A stretch of 34,073 nt of DNA, from contig CABYKN010000009.1 of NCBI GenBank assembly GCA_902519695.1, forward strand, positions 1-34,073, given 5' to 3'. The stretch comes from an uncultured Pelagibacteraceae bacterium (GTDB lineage Bacteria; Pseudomonadota; Alphaproteobacteria; Pelagibacterales; Pelagibacteraceae). The notes below the pieces were generated by a model that was not told the origin of the DNA, did no database searches, and was given only the letters and a program-made list of their open reading frames with translations. The stretch's first letter is position 1, and each line of letters starts with the position of its first letter. Shown one piece after another: positions 6,362 through 16,302 of the stretch. A program made the position numbers and the translations under genes.

Positions 6362-8882
6362 TTCTTCGGAGTTAAGTTTAATATTCAAGTATGCTTTAAA
6401 GGATTTAAGCAGAAATTATAAAAAAATTTCAAGCATTATTGTAACGCTGTTTATCAGTCTTTTTATTTTAAGTGCAATCTTTACAATCGAAGATAGTTTA
6501 AAAAAAGAGCTTAATGATAATGCAAAAGTTCTTTTGGGTGGAGATCTCGAAATCGATTATAACCGTAATCAGGGGGATCTTAATTTGGTCAATAAAGTAA
6601 AGGAATTTTCAACTGTCTCACAAATGATAGAGTTCAGTACAATGCTTTCTACGACAGGCAGAGAAAAAAATAAATCATTATTTACAAGGATTAAAACAGT
6701 TGATGAAAAATATCCACTTTACGGTGAAGTTGTTTATGAGCCAGAAGATGCTTATGAAAGAATGCAAAAGGAACCAAAGACAATTTTGATTAATGAAAGT
6801 TTATCAAAAACTTTAAAGATAAAAATAAATGACAAAGTTAAGGTACAAGATCAAAGTTTCATAGTTGTTGGAATTATAAAATCTGTACCTGATGTCAGTG
6901 GGTTTGTAGCTTTTGGAGATTGGGCATTAGCAGGAAAACAAACTTTGGAGATACTAAAACTAAATGGAATAGGTAGTTTTTTAAATTATGAATATAAAGT
7001 AAAATTTAATCCAAGTGATGATCCAGAAAAAATAGAAAGTAAGATCAAAGATATTTTTAAAGATGACCAAAAAGTAAAACTTAGATTTCCGGAAAATTCA
7101 GCAAGTGGCTTAAAAAGGATAATTAATAATTTTTCCCAATTTCTCTCTTTAGTTTCAATTAGTGCAATGTTAATTGCTGGAATAGGTATCGCTAATACAT
7201 TGTTGTCATTTATAAACCAGAACAATATGTCTATAGCTGTAAGAAAAGCTGTAGGATTTTATTCAGGGAATATAAAAACACTTTATTATCTTCAATTATT
7301 TATATTATTATTTATTATTACTGTAATTTCTTATAGCTCAAGTTTTTTAATTGTACCAATTGCAGACAAATATTTATCTGATGGGTTGGGATTAAATGTT
7401 TATCCAAAATTCTCTTTAATTAATTTTATAAAAATATTTATTGTAGGTTTGTTAGTTCTTATAATTTTTTCAATACCAACAATAAGTTCAATTGATAAAG
7501 TTAAAGCATCAAACCTATTTAGAAATGTATTCCAAAACCTACAATTTTATTACTCAAAAAAGTCAGTTATTTTAAGTTTTATCTTGTTATCATTTTTAGT
7601 TTTATTGTTTACGCTGGGATCTGAAAGACCTTCTTATAGCTTGGGTTATTTTCTGGTTTTTTTTATATGTCTAATTGTATTTTTTTTACTTTCAAAGATT
7701 ATAATTTATTTACTAAAAAAGTTTAATTTTATTTCAAATATCTCTTTAAAAGTATCGATTAAAAATATAACTCAAACAAAAAGTATCACTCCTATCACAA
7801 TCATGTCTTTAGGCTTAGGTGTAACTTTATTATTAACTTTAGCTTTGGTTGGAACAAATTTTAAGAGAGAAATTGCAAGATCTATTCCAGATATTGCACC
7901 TGATTATTTTTTTGTTGGAATTCAAAAGGGTGAAAAGAAAAAATTTGAACAAGGTGTTTACAAAATGGACCCTGATGCGGACATTGAAATAGTACCTATG
8001 GTTTCTTCCGGAATAGTAAAAATTAATGGTGTGAGTCCGAATAGCTATATTAAACCAGATAATGATAGTTATTGGGTAATTGGAAGTGAAAGAAGATCTT
8101 CTTGGGTTGAAAATATTCCTAAAGATAACCCAATTTTGAAAGGAGAATGGTGGGATTTATCTAAACCTAACCAACTTCAGATATCACTTGATGCAAAAGT
8201 GGCTAAAGATTTTAATATTGAGTTGGGAGATATTTTTACTTTAAACATTTATGGTCGAGAAATTGATGGAGAAATAGTTAATTTTAGAGAAGTTGATTAT
8301 CGTGATCTAAGTATTAATTTTGCCATGTTATTTAATCCACAATTTGCAAAAAAAATTCCTCATGAATATTTGGCAACTGCTAAATTTAAAAATCCAGATA
8401 ATTTTGATGAAACCAAAATGTTAGAAGTATTACCGAGTTTGTCTATGATAAAAATTGCTGATTACTTAAATAAAGTAACATCAGTTTTAAATAAAGTCTT
8501 CATAGCTGTAACCCTAATTTCTGGTGTAACAATTGTCATTGGATTGATTGTTATCTCAAGTGCTATAATGGTCCAAGGAAAAGTAAAAGAGTACCAAAAT
8601 CTTGTATTTAAAATTTTAGGTTTTTCAAAAAAAGAAATTATATTTTCATCTTTGATAGAATTTATAATTATTTTTATGTCGGTAATATTAATTGCAATTT
8701 TTTTTGCAGTAATTGGATCAAAGTTTATTATGGAGAATATTTTTGAATTAGTTTGGCAATTTGATTTTAAAGTTTTAATTTACCTTGGCGCCTCTATAGG
8801 AACTGTGACCTTGATTTTAATTATGCTAACTAATCTTAAATACTTAAGTCCTAAAGTTTATCCTTTAATTAGAAATCAGTAA
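6345..8882 (+). CDS. ybbP: FtsX-like ABC transporter permease, YbbP-like
   Basis: An 845-residue membrane protein with one N-terminal helix (about 29-47) and a periplasmic domain, then a first FtsX block of three helices (about 262-290, 308-335, 358-382). Three further helices follow (about 407-425, 432-457, 482-503), then a second large periplasmic domain and a final FtsX block (about 718-743, 763-792, 810-828). This duplicated MacB-like layout and length match the YbbP family (E. coli YbbP is about 800 residues). Its 5' end overlaps the ATPase gene. Its 3' end is only 6 bases from convergent folD, leaving no room for a conventional terminator. Confidence 0.88.
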   Translation: MEKLNNSSELSLIFKYALKDLSRNYKKISSIIVTLFISLFILSAIFTIEDSLKKELNDNAKVLLGGDLEIDYNRNQGDLNLVNKVKEFSTVSQMIEFSTMLSTTGREKNKSLFTRIKTVDEKYPLYGEVVYEPEDAYERMQKEPKTILINESLSKTLKIKINDKVKVQDQSFIVVGIIKSVPDVSGFVAFGDWALAGKQTLEILKLNGIGSFLNYEYKVKFNPSDDPEKIESKIKDIFKDDQKVKLRFPENSASGLKRIINNFSQFLSLVSISAMLIAGIGIANTLLSFINQNNMSIAVRKAVGFYSGNIKTLYYLQLFILLFIITVISYSSSFLIVPIADKYLSDGLGLNVYPKFSLINFIKIFIVGLLVLIIFSIPTISSIDKVKASNLFRNVFQNLQFYYSKKSVILSFILLSFLVLLFTLGSERPSYSLGYFLVFFICLIVFFLLSKIIIYLLKKFNFISNISLKVSIKNITQTKSITPITIMSLGLGVTLLLTLALVGTNFKREIARSIPDIAPDYFFVGIQKGEKKKFEQGVYKMDPDADIEIVPMVSSGIVKINGVSPNSYIKPDNDSYWVIGSERRSSWVENIPKDNPILKGEWWDLSKPNQLQISLDAKVAKDFNIELGDIFTLNIYGREIDGEIVNFREVDYRDLSINFAMLFNPQFAKKIPHEYLATAKFKNPDNFDETKMLEVLPSLSMIKIADYLNKVTSVLNKVFIAVTLISGVTIVIGLIVISSAIMVQGKVKEYQNLVFKILGFSKKEIIFSSLIEFIIIFMSVILIAIFFAVIGSKFIMENIFELVWQFDFKVLIYLGASIGTVTLILIMLTNLKYLSPKVYPLIRNQ

Positions 8883-8888
8883 TAAATT

Positions 8889-9734
8889 TTATTTATTTGC
8901 TCTCTTAAAACACTCAATTGTATTTTTAAGTAAACATGCAATAGTCATAGGTCCGACTCCACCTGGAACTGGAGTTAAAGCTTTTGCAACTTTTGATACT
9001 TCATCAAATGCCACATCGCCAACTAGGCCGTTTTCAGTTTTATTAATACCAACGTCAATCACAATTGCATCTTTTTTTACCCAATCACCTTTTACAAGCT
9101 CGGGGATCCCAACAGCAGCGACTATAATGTCTCCTTTTAAACATTCTCCTTTAAGATCATTTGTTTTTGAATGAGTAATTGTAACTGTACAATTTTCTTT
9201 CAACAACAACTGTGTCATTGGCTTACCATTTAAATTTGATCTTCCAACAATTACAGCCTTTTTTCCATTAAGGTTTGGTTCAATTTTTTTTATTAATAAA
9301 TAACAACCTAAAGGAGTGCACGGAATAGAACTTTCATAACCTGACGACAGATTACCAACATTCATGGGATGAAATCCATCTACATCCTTCTCTGGCATAA
9401 TTGCCTCTATAACTTTTTGTTTATCAATATGTTTAGGAAGTGGGAGCTGAACTAAAATTCCTGAAACAGAATCGTCATTATTAAGTTCATCGATTTTTTT
9501 TAAAACTTCACTTTCTTCAACATTGTCAGGGTATCTAATCACCTCTGATTTAAGGCCCACTTCATTGGCAGATTTCTCTTTATTTCTAACATAAATTTGA
9601 CTAGGTGCTAAATCACCAATCAATATGACTGTTAAACCTGGTATTTTATTATGCTTATCTTTTAAAGATAAGACTTCTTTCTTGAGCTCTTCTCTTAAAT
9701 CAGCAGCAGCTTTTTTTCCATCAATTAAAATCAT
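8889..9734 (-). CDS. folD: Bifunctional methylenetetrahydrofolate dehydrogenase/cyclohydrolase
   Basis: A 281-residue cytoplasmic enzyme interconverting 5,10-methylene-THF and 10-formyl-THF. It shows the family motifs: YVRNKEK (Y48, K52), GILVQLPLP (92-100), KDVDGFHP (116-123), the NADP-binding VGRSNLNGKP (163-172) and the C-terminal TPVPGGVGPMT (254-264). It is the last gene of the run hemC-hemD-mscS-yggT-folD, starting 3 bases after yggT ends. Its product 10-formyl-THF is used by PurH, also encoded in this window. Confidence 0.97.
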   Translation of the reverse strand: MILIDGKKAAADLREELKKEVLSLKDKHNKIPGLTVILIGDLAPSQIYVRNKEKSANEVGLKSEVIRYPDNVEESEVLKKIDELNNDDSVSGILVQLPLPKHIDKQKVIEAIMPEKDVDGFHPMNVGNLSSGYESSIPCTPLGCYLLIKKIEPNLNGKKAVIVGRSNLNGKPMTQLLLKENCTVTITHSKTNDLKGECLKGDIIVAAVGIPELVKGDWVKKDAIVIDVGINKTENGLVGDVAFDEVSKVAKALTPVPGGVGPMTIACLLKNTIECFKRANK

Positions 9735-9737
9735 TTA

Positions 9738-10028
9738 TTAAAATATTAGTGGTGCAATGTAGAGTTTCATACACATTTCTATGAACCATATCAACAAAAG
9801 AAGTACGATAGGAGAAATATCAAAAGCACCAAGGTTAGGTAAAAATCTTCTTATTCTCATTAAAATTGGTTCTGTCATTTTATAAGTGAAATCTAATATT
9901 AAATATACAAACCGGTTGCTTGTATTTAGTACATTAAAAGCGACCAACCAACTTATAACAACATTGGCAATTACAACATATGAATAAAGTTTTAAAATTT
10001 GAAGAGCTAAATAAAATATAGCAATCAT
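9738..10028 (-). CDS. YggT family membrane protein
   Basis: A 96-residue integral membrane protein with hydrophobic segments at about 3-35 and 67-93 separated by the YggT-type loop TEPILMRIRRFLP (51-63). YggT proteins are small inner-membrane proteins linked to osmotic tolerance in some bacteria, with no established mechanism. The start overlaps the stop of the mechanosensitive channel gene by 4 bases (ATGA), consistent with coupling. Confidence 0.88.
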   Translation of the reverse strand: MIAIFYLALQILKLYSYVVIANVVISWLVAFNVLNTSNRFVYLILDFTYKMTEPILMRIRRFLPNLGAFDISPIVLLLLIWFIEMCMKLYIAPLIF

Positions 10029-11110
10029 TTTTTTTCAACATAGATGGACTGACTTGGGAATGCAAATGCAGCTCCCTTACCTTCAACAATTTTTTTTATT
10101 TCAAGTGCCAGATTTTCTTTAACTTGTAAATAATTAGTCCAACTATTTGTTTTTGTAAAACATCTTACATACATATCAATTGAGCTATCTGAAAACTTAT
10201 CTATTCTTACAGCAACTCCAACAGATTGATCATAATCATCACCATTATTTATGTGATCTTCAATCTCATCTCTTATGGTTTTTAATTGATCAATTGTAGT
10301 GTCATATTGAAGAGTTATTATCCAACTAATAGCCCAGTTAGTCTTCCTTGTATTATTAATCACTGCATTTTCTGCAAATTGAAAATTCGGAATAATTGCT
10401 AGTGACTTATCAAATTTTCTTATAACGGTTGATCTAAATCCAATATTCTCAACAACTCCTTCAATAACTCCCTCGACTTTAATCCAATCACCAATTCTAA
10501 ATCTTTTTTCAACTAATACTAAAATTCCAGATATTAAATTTTTAAATAAATCCTGAGCGCCTAATGCTACTGCTACTCCAAATAAACCTAATCCAGCAAT
10601 TATTGGTCCAATTTTAATTCCCCATAACTCAAGAACAGCAGCTGCTCCTAAAATAAAAATTAAAATTTTAAGAGATTTTATAATCCAGCCTATTAATTCT
10701 TTTGTCAGTACTTTATCTAATCCACTTAAAATATATGATATTGGCTCAATTATTTGATGTATTATCCAAAATATTAAAATTGTTATTAGAGTTCTGTTCA
10801 CGTTATCTATGAAGCCTCTAGTCTCATTATCAAATGACATATAGTAACTAGCAAAAAAGACACCAAGAACAATTGGAAGAAACCTTGCAGGACCTTCCAT
10901 AGATTTTACAAAAGTATCATCTAATTTATTAGTTGTTCTTTTTGAAATTAGTTCCAATTTTTTTATTACGAGTTTACTGATTAGACCTCTAAATATTAAA
11001 AATAATACAAATATTACAAGACCTACTATTATCTGAAAGAAATCTACCCCAAGAATTCCCTGCTTCCATACAGATAAAAATAACTCATTAAGTTTATTTA
11101 AAACGTCCAT
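10025..11110 (-). CDS. Small-conductance mechanosensitive channel, MscS family
   Basis: A 361-residue protein with several N-terminal membrane helices (about 20-45, 75-95, 105-125, 145-165), then the pore-lining helix region GLGLFGVAVALGAQDLFKNLISGILVLVEKRF split around residues 173-204, and a cytoplasmic beta domain with GDWIKVEGVIEGVVENIG. The Gly/Ala-rich pore helix and the LGAQD block are typical of MscS. It would open under membrane tension to release solutes on osmotic downshock. It lies between hemD (2-base gap) and yggT (4-base overlap). Confidence 0.9.
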   Translation of the reverse strand: MDVLNKLNELFLSVWKQGILGVDFFQIIVGLVIFVLFLIFRGLISKLVIKKLELISKRTTNKLDDTFVKSMEGPARFLPIVLGVFFASYYMSFDNETRGFIDNVNRTLITILIFWIIHQIIEPISYILSGLDKVLTKELIGWIIKSLKILIFILGAAAVLELWGIKIGPIIAGLGLFGVAVALGAQDLFKNLISGILVLVEKRFRIGDWIKVEGVIEGVVENIGFRSTVIRKFDKSLAIIPNFQFAENAVINNTRKTNWAISWIITLQYDTTIDQLKTIRDEIEDHINNGDDYDQSVGVAVRIDKFSDSSIDMYVRCFTKTNSWTNYLQVKENLALEIKKIVEGKGAAFAFPSQSIYVEKK

Positions 11111-11112
11111 TT

Positions 11113-11811
11113 TTAAATTTTATATAGCAAAAACTCTTCTTCACCAGGGTTAAAAAGAAAAATTTTTTTCCATTTTATGTCATTCAATGCTGATGATGCT
11201 TTTTCACCCATACACATTAGGTTAGTTTCCATCCAAATATTATCTAAATTATATTTTTTTATTAACGTAAAAAATGTCTTCGCACTATTTTCAGAATATA
11301 TGTAAACAATTTCTGGCACAGAAGATTTGATATCTCTTAGAAAGTCATCACTTAAATTCTCATTAGGTACTGCTGTATAATTTATAATTCTCTTTATGAC
11401 ATAATTTTCTGAAATTAAATCTTTATCAAGATTATAAGAAACAATTTCACCACTAATGTAGGCCATTGGTCCAATCTTTGGGTCAAAGTTTTGTAAAATT
11501 AATTCTTTAAGATTATTTACATTACCCTCAGCACAGAAAATATTTTGAAAGCCTACTTCTTTTGCCTTTCTTTCTGTTGCAAGACCAACACAAAAACAAA
11601 TTATTTTTTTATCTATTTTTGAAATATTTAAATTTTTTAAAGAATTAGCGCTCGTAAAAATAACACCTTTGAATTGGGTAAAATCTATTTCTTGTGTTTC
11701 TATTTTTTTTATTTGTAATAAGGGTAAATGAGAAACTTTATGATTCATCGAAGTAAATTTTATAATTAATTCTTTGCTATCATCTAATGGCCTTGTTAAT
11801 AAAATATGCAT
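11113..11811 (-). CDS. hemD: Uroporphyrinogen-III synthase
   Basis: A 232-residue protein beginning ILLTRPLDDS, the standard HemD N-terminus, with FTSANSLKNL near residue 50 and a second domain including YIYSENSAKTF near 170. HemD sequences diverge strongly, so the family call leans on these blocks and on position: it starts one base after hemC ends. It cyclises hydroxymethylbilane, made by HemC, into uroporphyrinogen III in the cytoplasm. Confidence 0.9.
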   Translation of the reverse strand: MHILLTRPLDDSKELIIKFTSMNHKVSHLPLLQIKKIETQEIDFTQFKGVIFTSANSLKNLNISKIDKKIICFCVGLATERKAKEVGFQNIFCAEGNVNNLKELILQNFDPKIGPMAYISGEIVSYNLDKDLISENYVIKRIINYTAVPNENLSDDFLRDIKSSVPEIVYIYSENSAKTFFTLIKKYNLDNIWMETNLMCMGEKASSALNDIKWKKIFLFNPGEEEFLLYKI

Positions 11812-11812
11812 T

Positions 11813-12724
11813 TTAATTTTTATAAGAACCTTTTGATTTTAATTTAAGCTCTTCTCCTACCATTCTACTAGTAGACTCAATATTATATTTTTGCAGACTT
11901 TTTTTTATGAAATATCTATTTTTTCCATCGACAGAAAACAATTCGGTCAATAGGTCTACTTTTTCCCCATTTAATTTTGCAAATACACCAACTGCAGTGT
12001 CACAATCTCCTTCAAGGACTTTTAAAACCTCTCTTTCTGCTTTTGCAACAGTTCTTGTTTCTTGATCATTAATGTTTTCAAGTAATTTTTTAATTTCATT
12101 ATCATCTTCTCTGCATTGAATTGCTATAATTCCTTGACCTGCACAAGGTATAAGTTCATCAACACTAAATTCTTGTGAAATTTTATGTTTTAAATTTAAG
12201 GAATCTACTCCTGCTTTTGAAAGAATTATCGCATCATATTCGCCTTTTTCTAACTTTTGAACTCTAGTATCAACATTTCCTCTGATAAGTTTATATTTTA
12301 AGTTGGGTCTTTTTTTCTTTAGTTGATATTCTCGTCTATATGATGATGTACCAATAATTGAGTTTGGTTCTAAATCTTCAAATTTTATATTATTTTTACT
12401 TATTAAAATTTCATTAGGAGAATTTCTTTTTAAAAAATTATTAGTTAAAAGATTTTCAGTTTCTTCAGTAGGCATATCTTTGAAAGCATGTACTGCTATA
12501 TCAATTTTTTTATTTAATAAATCTTTTTCAATTTGTTTTGAAAATAATCCTTTGCCTCCTATTTCAGATAATCTCTCATCTTGCTTTTGATCTCCTGTTG
12601 TTGCAATTTTTTTTAATTCGATCTCTTCCGAAAAATATTTTTTTAGTTCTTTTTTCACATTTTCTGCGTAAATCATTGCTAACTTACTTCCACGAGTTCC
12701 AATTATAAGATTAGCTCTTTTCAT
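11813..12724 (-). CDS. hemC: Hydroxymethylbilane synthase (porphobilinogen deaminase)
   Basis: A 303-residue enzyme that polymerises four porphobilinogen units. Motifs include IGTRGSKLA (8-16), TTGDQ (42-46), GGKGLFSKQIE (56-66), AVHAFKDMPT (77-86), GTSSYRR (125-131), RGNVDTRV (148-155) and C241 in EGDCDTAVG, the attachment cysteine for the dipyrromethane cofactor. The length is normal. It is the first gene of the minus-strand run and is divergent from tsaD across 58 bases, an arrangement common in alphaproteobacteria. Confidence 0.97.
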   Translation of the reverse strand: MKRANLIIGTRGSKLAMIYAENVKKELKKYFSEEIELKKIATTGDQKQDERLSEIGGKGLFSKQIEKDLLNKKIDIAVHAFKDMPTEETENLLTNNFLKRNSPNEILISKNNIKFEDLEPNSIIGTSSYRREYQLKKKRPNLKYKLIRGNVDTRVQKLEKGEYDAIILSKAGVDSLNLKHKISQEFSVDELIPCAGQGIIAIQCREDDNEIKKLLENINDQETRTVAKAEREVLKVLEGDCDTAVGVFAKLNGEKVDLLTELFSVDGKNRYFIKKSLQKYNIESTSRMVGEELKLKSKGSYKN

Positions 12725-12782
12725 AAAAGTTATTTTTATTACATTCTTATAGATTAATTGTATTAATTATAAAAAATAATTT

Positions 12783-13853
12783 ATGAATAAAAGCCCAATA
12801 ATATTAGGAATTGAGACAAGTTGTGATGAAACAGCGGTTTCAATTATTCAAGATAACGAAAGTGGTATACCAAAAATTTTATCAAATATAGTTTCAAGTC
12901 AATTTGACATTCATAAAGAATTTGGGGGCGTTGTTCCAGAATTAGCTGCAAGGTCACATGTTGAAAAAATTAATTTAATTGCAAAAAAAGCTTTGGATGA
13001 GAGTGGTGTAACTCTTGATAAAGTATCTGCTGTTGCCGTAACATCTGGACCTGGTTTAATAATTTGTCTTAGCGTTGGTTTAAATTTTGCAAAATCACTC
13101 GCATCATCCTTAAAGGTTCCACTTATTGGTGTTAATCATTTAGAGGGTCATGCTTTAAGTCCAAGACTTCAAACTAATATTAATTATCCTTATTTACTTC
13201 TGTTGATTTCAGGTGGACACAGTCAATTTTTAAGTGTGAATGGATTAGGTAGTTACAAAAGATTGGGGACTACAATTGATGATGCTTTGGGTGAAGCATT
13301 TGATAAAACTGCGAAACTTTTAGGAATAGAATTTCCAGGTGGTCCAAAGTTAGAAAAATTTGCAGAAAAGGGTGATCCAAATAAATATAAATTACCCAAA
13401 CCAATAATTAATAAAGGTGGATGTAATTTATCTTTTGCAGGACTAAAAACTGCAATACTAAGAATAACAAAAGATATAAATTCAGAACAAGAAAAATATG
13501 ATTTAGCAGCTTCTTTTCAAAAAACTATCGAAGAAATATTGTATATTAAATCTAAGATTGCTTTTAAGGAATTTTTAAAAAACTCATTTAAAGAAAAATC
13601 TTTTATCGTTGCGGGAGGAGTTGCTGCAAACAAAGGTATAAGAAAAAAACTAATCGAAGTGAGTAATGAGAATGGCTTTAAGGCAATATTTCCAGATATT
13701 AAACTATGTGGAGACAACGCAGCAATGATCGCATTGGTAGGTCTAGAAAAATATAAAATAAAAAAATTTGATAATATGGATTTAGAAGCTAGTCCAAGAC
13801 TAGCTTTGGATGCAAGTGCTAAATTTTTAAAAGGAGCTGGCGTAGTTTTGTAA
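12783..13853 (+). CDS. tsaD: tRNA N6-adenosine threonylcarbamoyltransferase (t6A synthesis)
   Basis: A 356-residue protein with the family start GIETSCDETA (9-18), PELAARSHVEKI (52-63), the metal-binding histidines H119 and H123 in NHLEGH, the LISGGHSQ phosphate-binding block, GEAFDKTAKLLG and the C-terminal GGVAANKGIR. TsaD transfers threonylcarbamoyl to A37 of ANN-decoding tRNAs with TsaB and TsaE, which are not in this window. The stop overlaps the next start in TAATG. Confidence 0.97.
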   Translation: MNKSPIILGIETSCDETAVSIIQDNESGIPKILSNIVSSQFDIHKEFGGVVPELAARSHVEKINLIAKKALDESGVTLDKVSAVAVTSGPGLIICLSVGLNFAKSLASSLKVPLIGVNHLEGHALSPRLQTNINYPYLLLLISGGHSQFLSVNGLGSYKRLGTTIDDALGEAFDKTAKLLGIEFPGGPKLEKFAEKGDPNKYKLPKPIINKGGCNLSFAGLKTAILRITKDINSEQEKYDLAASFQKTIEEILYIKSKIAFKEFLKNSFKEKSFIVAGGVAANKGIRKKLIEVSNENGFKAIFPDIKLCGDNAAMIALVGLEKYKIKKFDNMDLEASPRLALDASAKFLKGAGVVL

Positions 13854-14266
13854 TGAATTATTGGTTATTAAAATCAGAACCCAACGTGTGGTCGATAGAT
13901 CAACAATTAAAAGTTGGTGCAAAAGGTGCCGACTGGGATGGTGTAAGAAATTATCAAGCAGCAAACAATTTAAAAAAAATGAAGAAGGGTGATCTATGTT
14001 TTTTTTATCATTCAAATATTGGTAAAGAAATCGTTGGAATTGTTGAAGTAATTAAAACAGCATTTATCGACCCTACAGATAAAGAGAAGCGATTTGTAGC
14101 AGTAAAAGTTAAGTATAAAAGTAAACTAAAAACACCAGTTTCTCTTGAAAATATTAAAAAAAATAAAGATTTAAAAGATATTGCACTAATAAAACAAAGC
14201 AGACTGTCTGTAATGCCAATCGACACTAAATGCTGGAAAATTATTTTGAAGATGAGTAGTATCTGA
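13853..14266 (+). CDS. EVE domain-containing protein
   Basis: A 137-residue single-domain protein with the EVE signatures YWLLKSEP (3-10), WDGVRNYQAANNLK (28-41), GDLCFFYHS (47-55) and the C-terminal LIKQSRLSVMPI. EVE domains belong to the PUA-like/YTH superfamily and are thought to bind modified bases in RNA or DNA; the ligand here is unknown. The TAATG overlap with tsaD suggests coupled translation, and the pairing with a tRNA-modification gene makes an RNA-related role plausible (inference). Confidence 0.93.
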   Translation: MNYWLLKSEPNVWSIDQQLKVGAKGADWDGVRNYQAANNLKKMKKGDLCFFYHSNIGKEIVGIVEVIKTAFIDPTDKEKRFVAVKVKYKSKLKTPVSLENIKKNKDLKDIALIKQSRLSVMPIDTKCWKIILKMSSI

Positions 14267-14280
14267 GAAATTTATAATCG

Positions 14281-16302
14281 ATGCCAAAAAAAAAAGTTAA
14301 AAAAAGAAAAAAAAAAATAATCACTAAAAGGAAAACTAAATCAAAGTCTTTAGCTCCAAAACAAGAAAAAGAACTTATATATAGAACAAAGAAAGACTGG
14401 ATTAGCAAAGCCTTAGTAAATAAATCTCAGTACGAAAAAAAATATAAATCTTCAATAAAAGATAATGATGGCTTCTGGAAAAAAGAAGGAAAGAGAATTA
14501 ATTGGATAAAACCGTATACAAAAATTAAAGATGTTAAATATAGTAAATCAGATGTTAAGATAAAATGGTTTTACGACGGTACTCTTAATGCATCGGCAAA
14601 TTGTATTGATAGACACTTAAAGAAGAATAAGGATAAAACTGCGATTATATGGGTTGGAGATGATCCAAAAGTTCAAAAGAAAATTTCCTACAAAGAATTA
14701 CACAAAGAAGTTTCTAAAGCCGCAAATGGTCTTAAAGAATTAGGGGTTAAGAAAGGTGATAGAGTAACAATCTATTTAACTATGATACCAGAACTTGCAT
14801 ATACTATGTTAGCATGTGCGAGGATAGGAGCGGTGCATTCAATAATCTTTGGAGGATTTTCTCCAGATAGTATTTCTGGAAGAATAAACGATTGCGAGTC
14901 TGATTATCTAATTACAGCTGATGAAGGTGTAAGAGGTGGAAAAATAATCCAATTAAAATCAATAGCTGATGAGGCTTTAGTAAATTGCCCAAACGTAAAA
15001 AAATGTGTTGTTGTAAAAAGAACAGGCAATAGAATAAATTGGGATGAACGGAGAGATGTTTGGTACCACGAGTTAACAAAAAAAGTTTCAAATAAATGTG
15101 AACCAGAAGAAATGAATGCAGAAGATCCCTTATTTATTTTATATACTTCGGGATCAACAGGAAAACCGAAAGGGGTGATGCATACAACTGGAGGGTATAT
15201 GGTTTACGCATCAATGACTCATCAGTATATATTCAATTATAAACCTAAAGATATTTATTGGTGTACAGCTGACATTGGTTGGGTAACTGGTCATAGCTAT
15301 ATTATTTATGGACCATTATCAAATGGAGCAACAACAATAATGTTTGAGGGAATTCCAACTTATCCTGATAGTTCAAGATGGTGGCAGATAGTTGATAAAT
15401 ATAAAGTGAATATTTTTTATACAGCACCAACAGCAATAAGAGCTTTAATGAGAGAAGGTGATAAGCCTGTTAAAAAAACATCAAGAAAATCACTGAAATT
15501 ATTAGGAACCGTGGGTGAACCAATCAATCCAGAAGCTTGGGAATGGTATTATAAAACTGTTGGAGATTCGAACTGTCCAATTGTTGATACTTGGTGGCAA
15601 ACGGAAACGGGTGGAATATTAATCAGTCCTCAAACAGGTGCTATAAATTTAAAACCAGGTTCAGCAACAAAACCATTTTACGGAATAAGACCTGTAATAG
15701 TAAATAAAGAAGGAAAAGTTTTAAAAGGAGAAGCTGAAGGTCGATTATGTATTGCACAATCTTGGCCCGGTCAGATGCGGACAGTTTACGGTGATCATCA
15801 AAGATTTATTGATACTTATTTTTCTCAATTTGATGGAAAATATTTTACAGGAGATGGATGTAGAAGAGATAAAGATGGATATTACTGGATAACAGGAAGA
15901 GTAGATGATGTGATAATAGTATCAGGACATAATCTAGGAACTGCGGAGATAGAAAGTGCTTTTGTAGCTCATCCAAAAGTTGCCGAGGCTGCTGTCGTTG
16001 GATACCCTCATGATATTAAAGGTAATGGATTGTATTGTTATGTAACTTTAAATGTGGGAGAAAAATCGACCTTAGATTTAGAGAGAGATTTAAAGCTTTG
16101 GGTTAGAAAACAAATAGGCCCAATAGCTACACCAGATTTAATACAATTTTCACCTGGGCTTCCAAAGACTAGATCGGGTAAAATTATGAGAAGAATTCTT
16201 CGAAAAATTGCAGCAAATGAACATGATCAATTAGGTGACACGACCACCTTGGCAGATCCAAGTGTTGTAAAAAGTTTAGTTGAAAATAGAAAAAATATTT
16301 AA
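14281..16302 (+). CDS. acs: Acetyl-CoA synthetase with basic N-terminal extension
   Basis: A 673-residue AMP-forming acetate-CoA ligase. It carries the ACAS_N region (around 45-110), [11 protein letters not shown] for ATP binding, [16 protein letters not shown] and the A10 motif [11 protein letters not shown] with catalytic and regulatory Lys634 (E. coli K609). The first 25 or so residues are almost all Lys/Arg ([10 protein letters not shown], then KRKTKSK), an extension not found in typical Acs proteins. No ATG, GTG or TTG start further in was found that would remove it, and the reading frame is intact through the long A-runs at 14286-14317. It converts acetate to acetyl-CoA and probably works with the symporter encoded just downstream. 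Confidence 0.97.
   Translation: MPKKKVKKRKKKIITKRKTKSKSLAPKQEKELIYRTKKDWISKALVNKSQYEKKYKSSIKDNDGFWKKEGKRINWIKPYTKIKDVKYSKSDVKIKWFYDGTLNASANCIDRHLKKNKDKTAIIWVGDDPKVQKKISYKELHKEVSKAANGLKELGVKKGDRVTIYLTMIPELAYTMLACARIGAVHSIIFGGFSPDSISGRINDCESDYLITADEGVRGGKIIQLKSIADEALVNCPNVKKCVVVKRTGNRINWDERRDVWYHELTKKVSNKCEPEEMNAEDPLFILYTSGSTGKPKGVMHTTGGYMVYASMTHQYIFNYKPKDIYWCTADIGWVTGHSYIIYGPLSNGATTIMFEGIPTYPDSSRWWQIVDKYKVNIFYTAPTAIRALMREGDKPVKKTSRKSLKLLGTVGEPINPEAWEWYYKTVGDSNCPIVDTWWQTETGGILISPQTGAINLKPGSATKPFYGIRPVIVNKEGKVLKGEAEGRLCIAQSWPGQMRTVYGDHQRFIDTYFSQFDGKYFTGDGCRRDKDGYYWITGRVDDVIIVSGHNLGTAEIESAFVAHPKVAEAAVVGYPHDIKGNGLYCYVTLNVGEKSTLDLERDLKLWVRKQIGPIATPDLIQFSPGLPKTRSGKIMRRILRKIAANEHDQLGDTTTLADPSVVKSLVENRKNI

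Noticed and set aside
14273..14278. TATAAT just before the acs start as an acs promoter
   Set aside because: It ends 2 bases before the ATG, so transcription would begin inside the coding sequence; there is also no -35 element at proper spacing.
14286..14317. Frameshift in the A-runs of acs
   Set aside because: The frame stays open from the ATG through the whole Acs domain, so no shift needs to be invoked.
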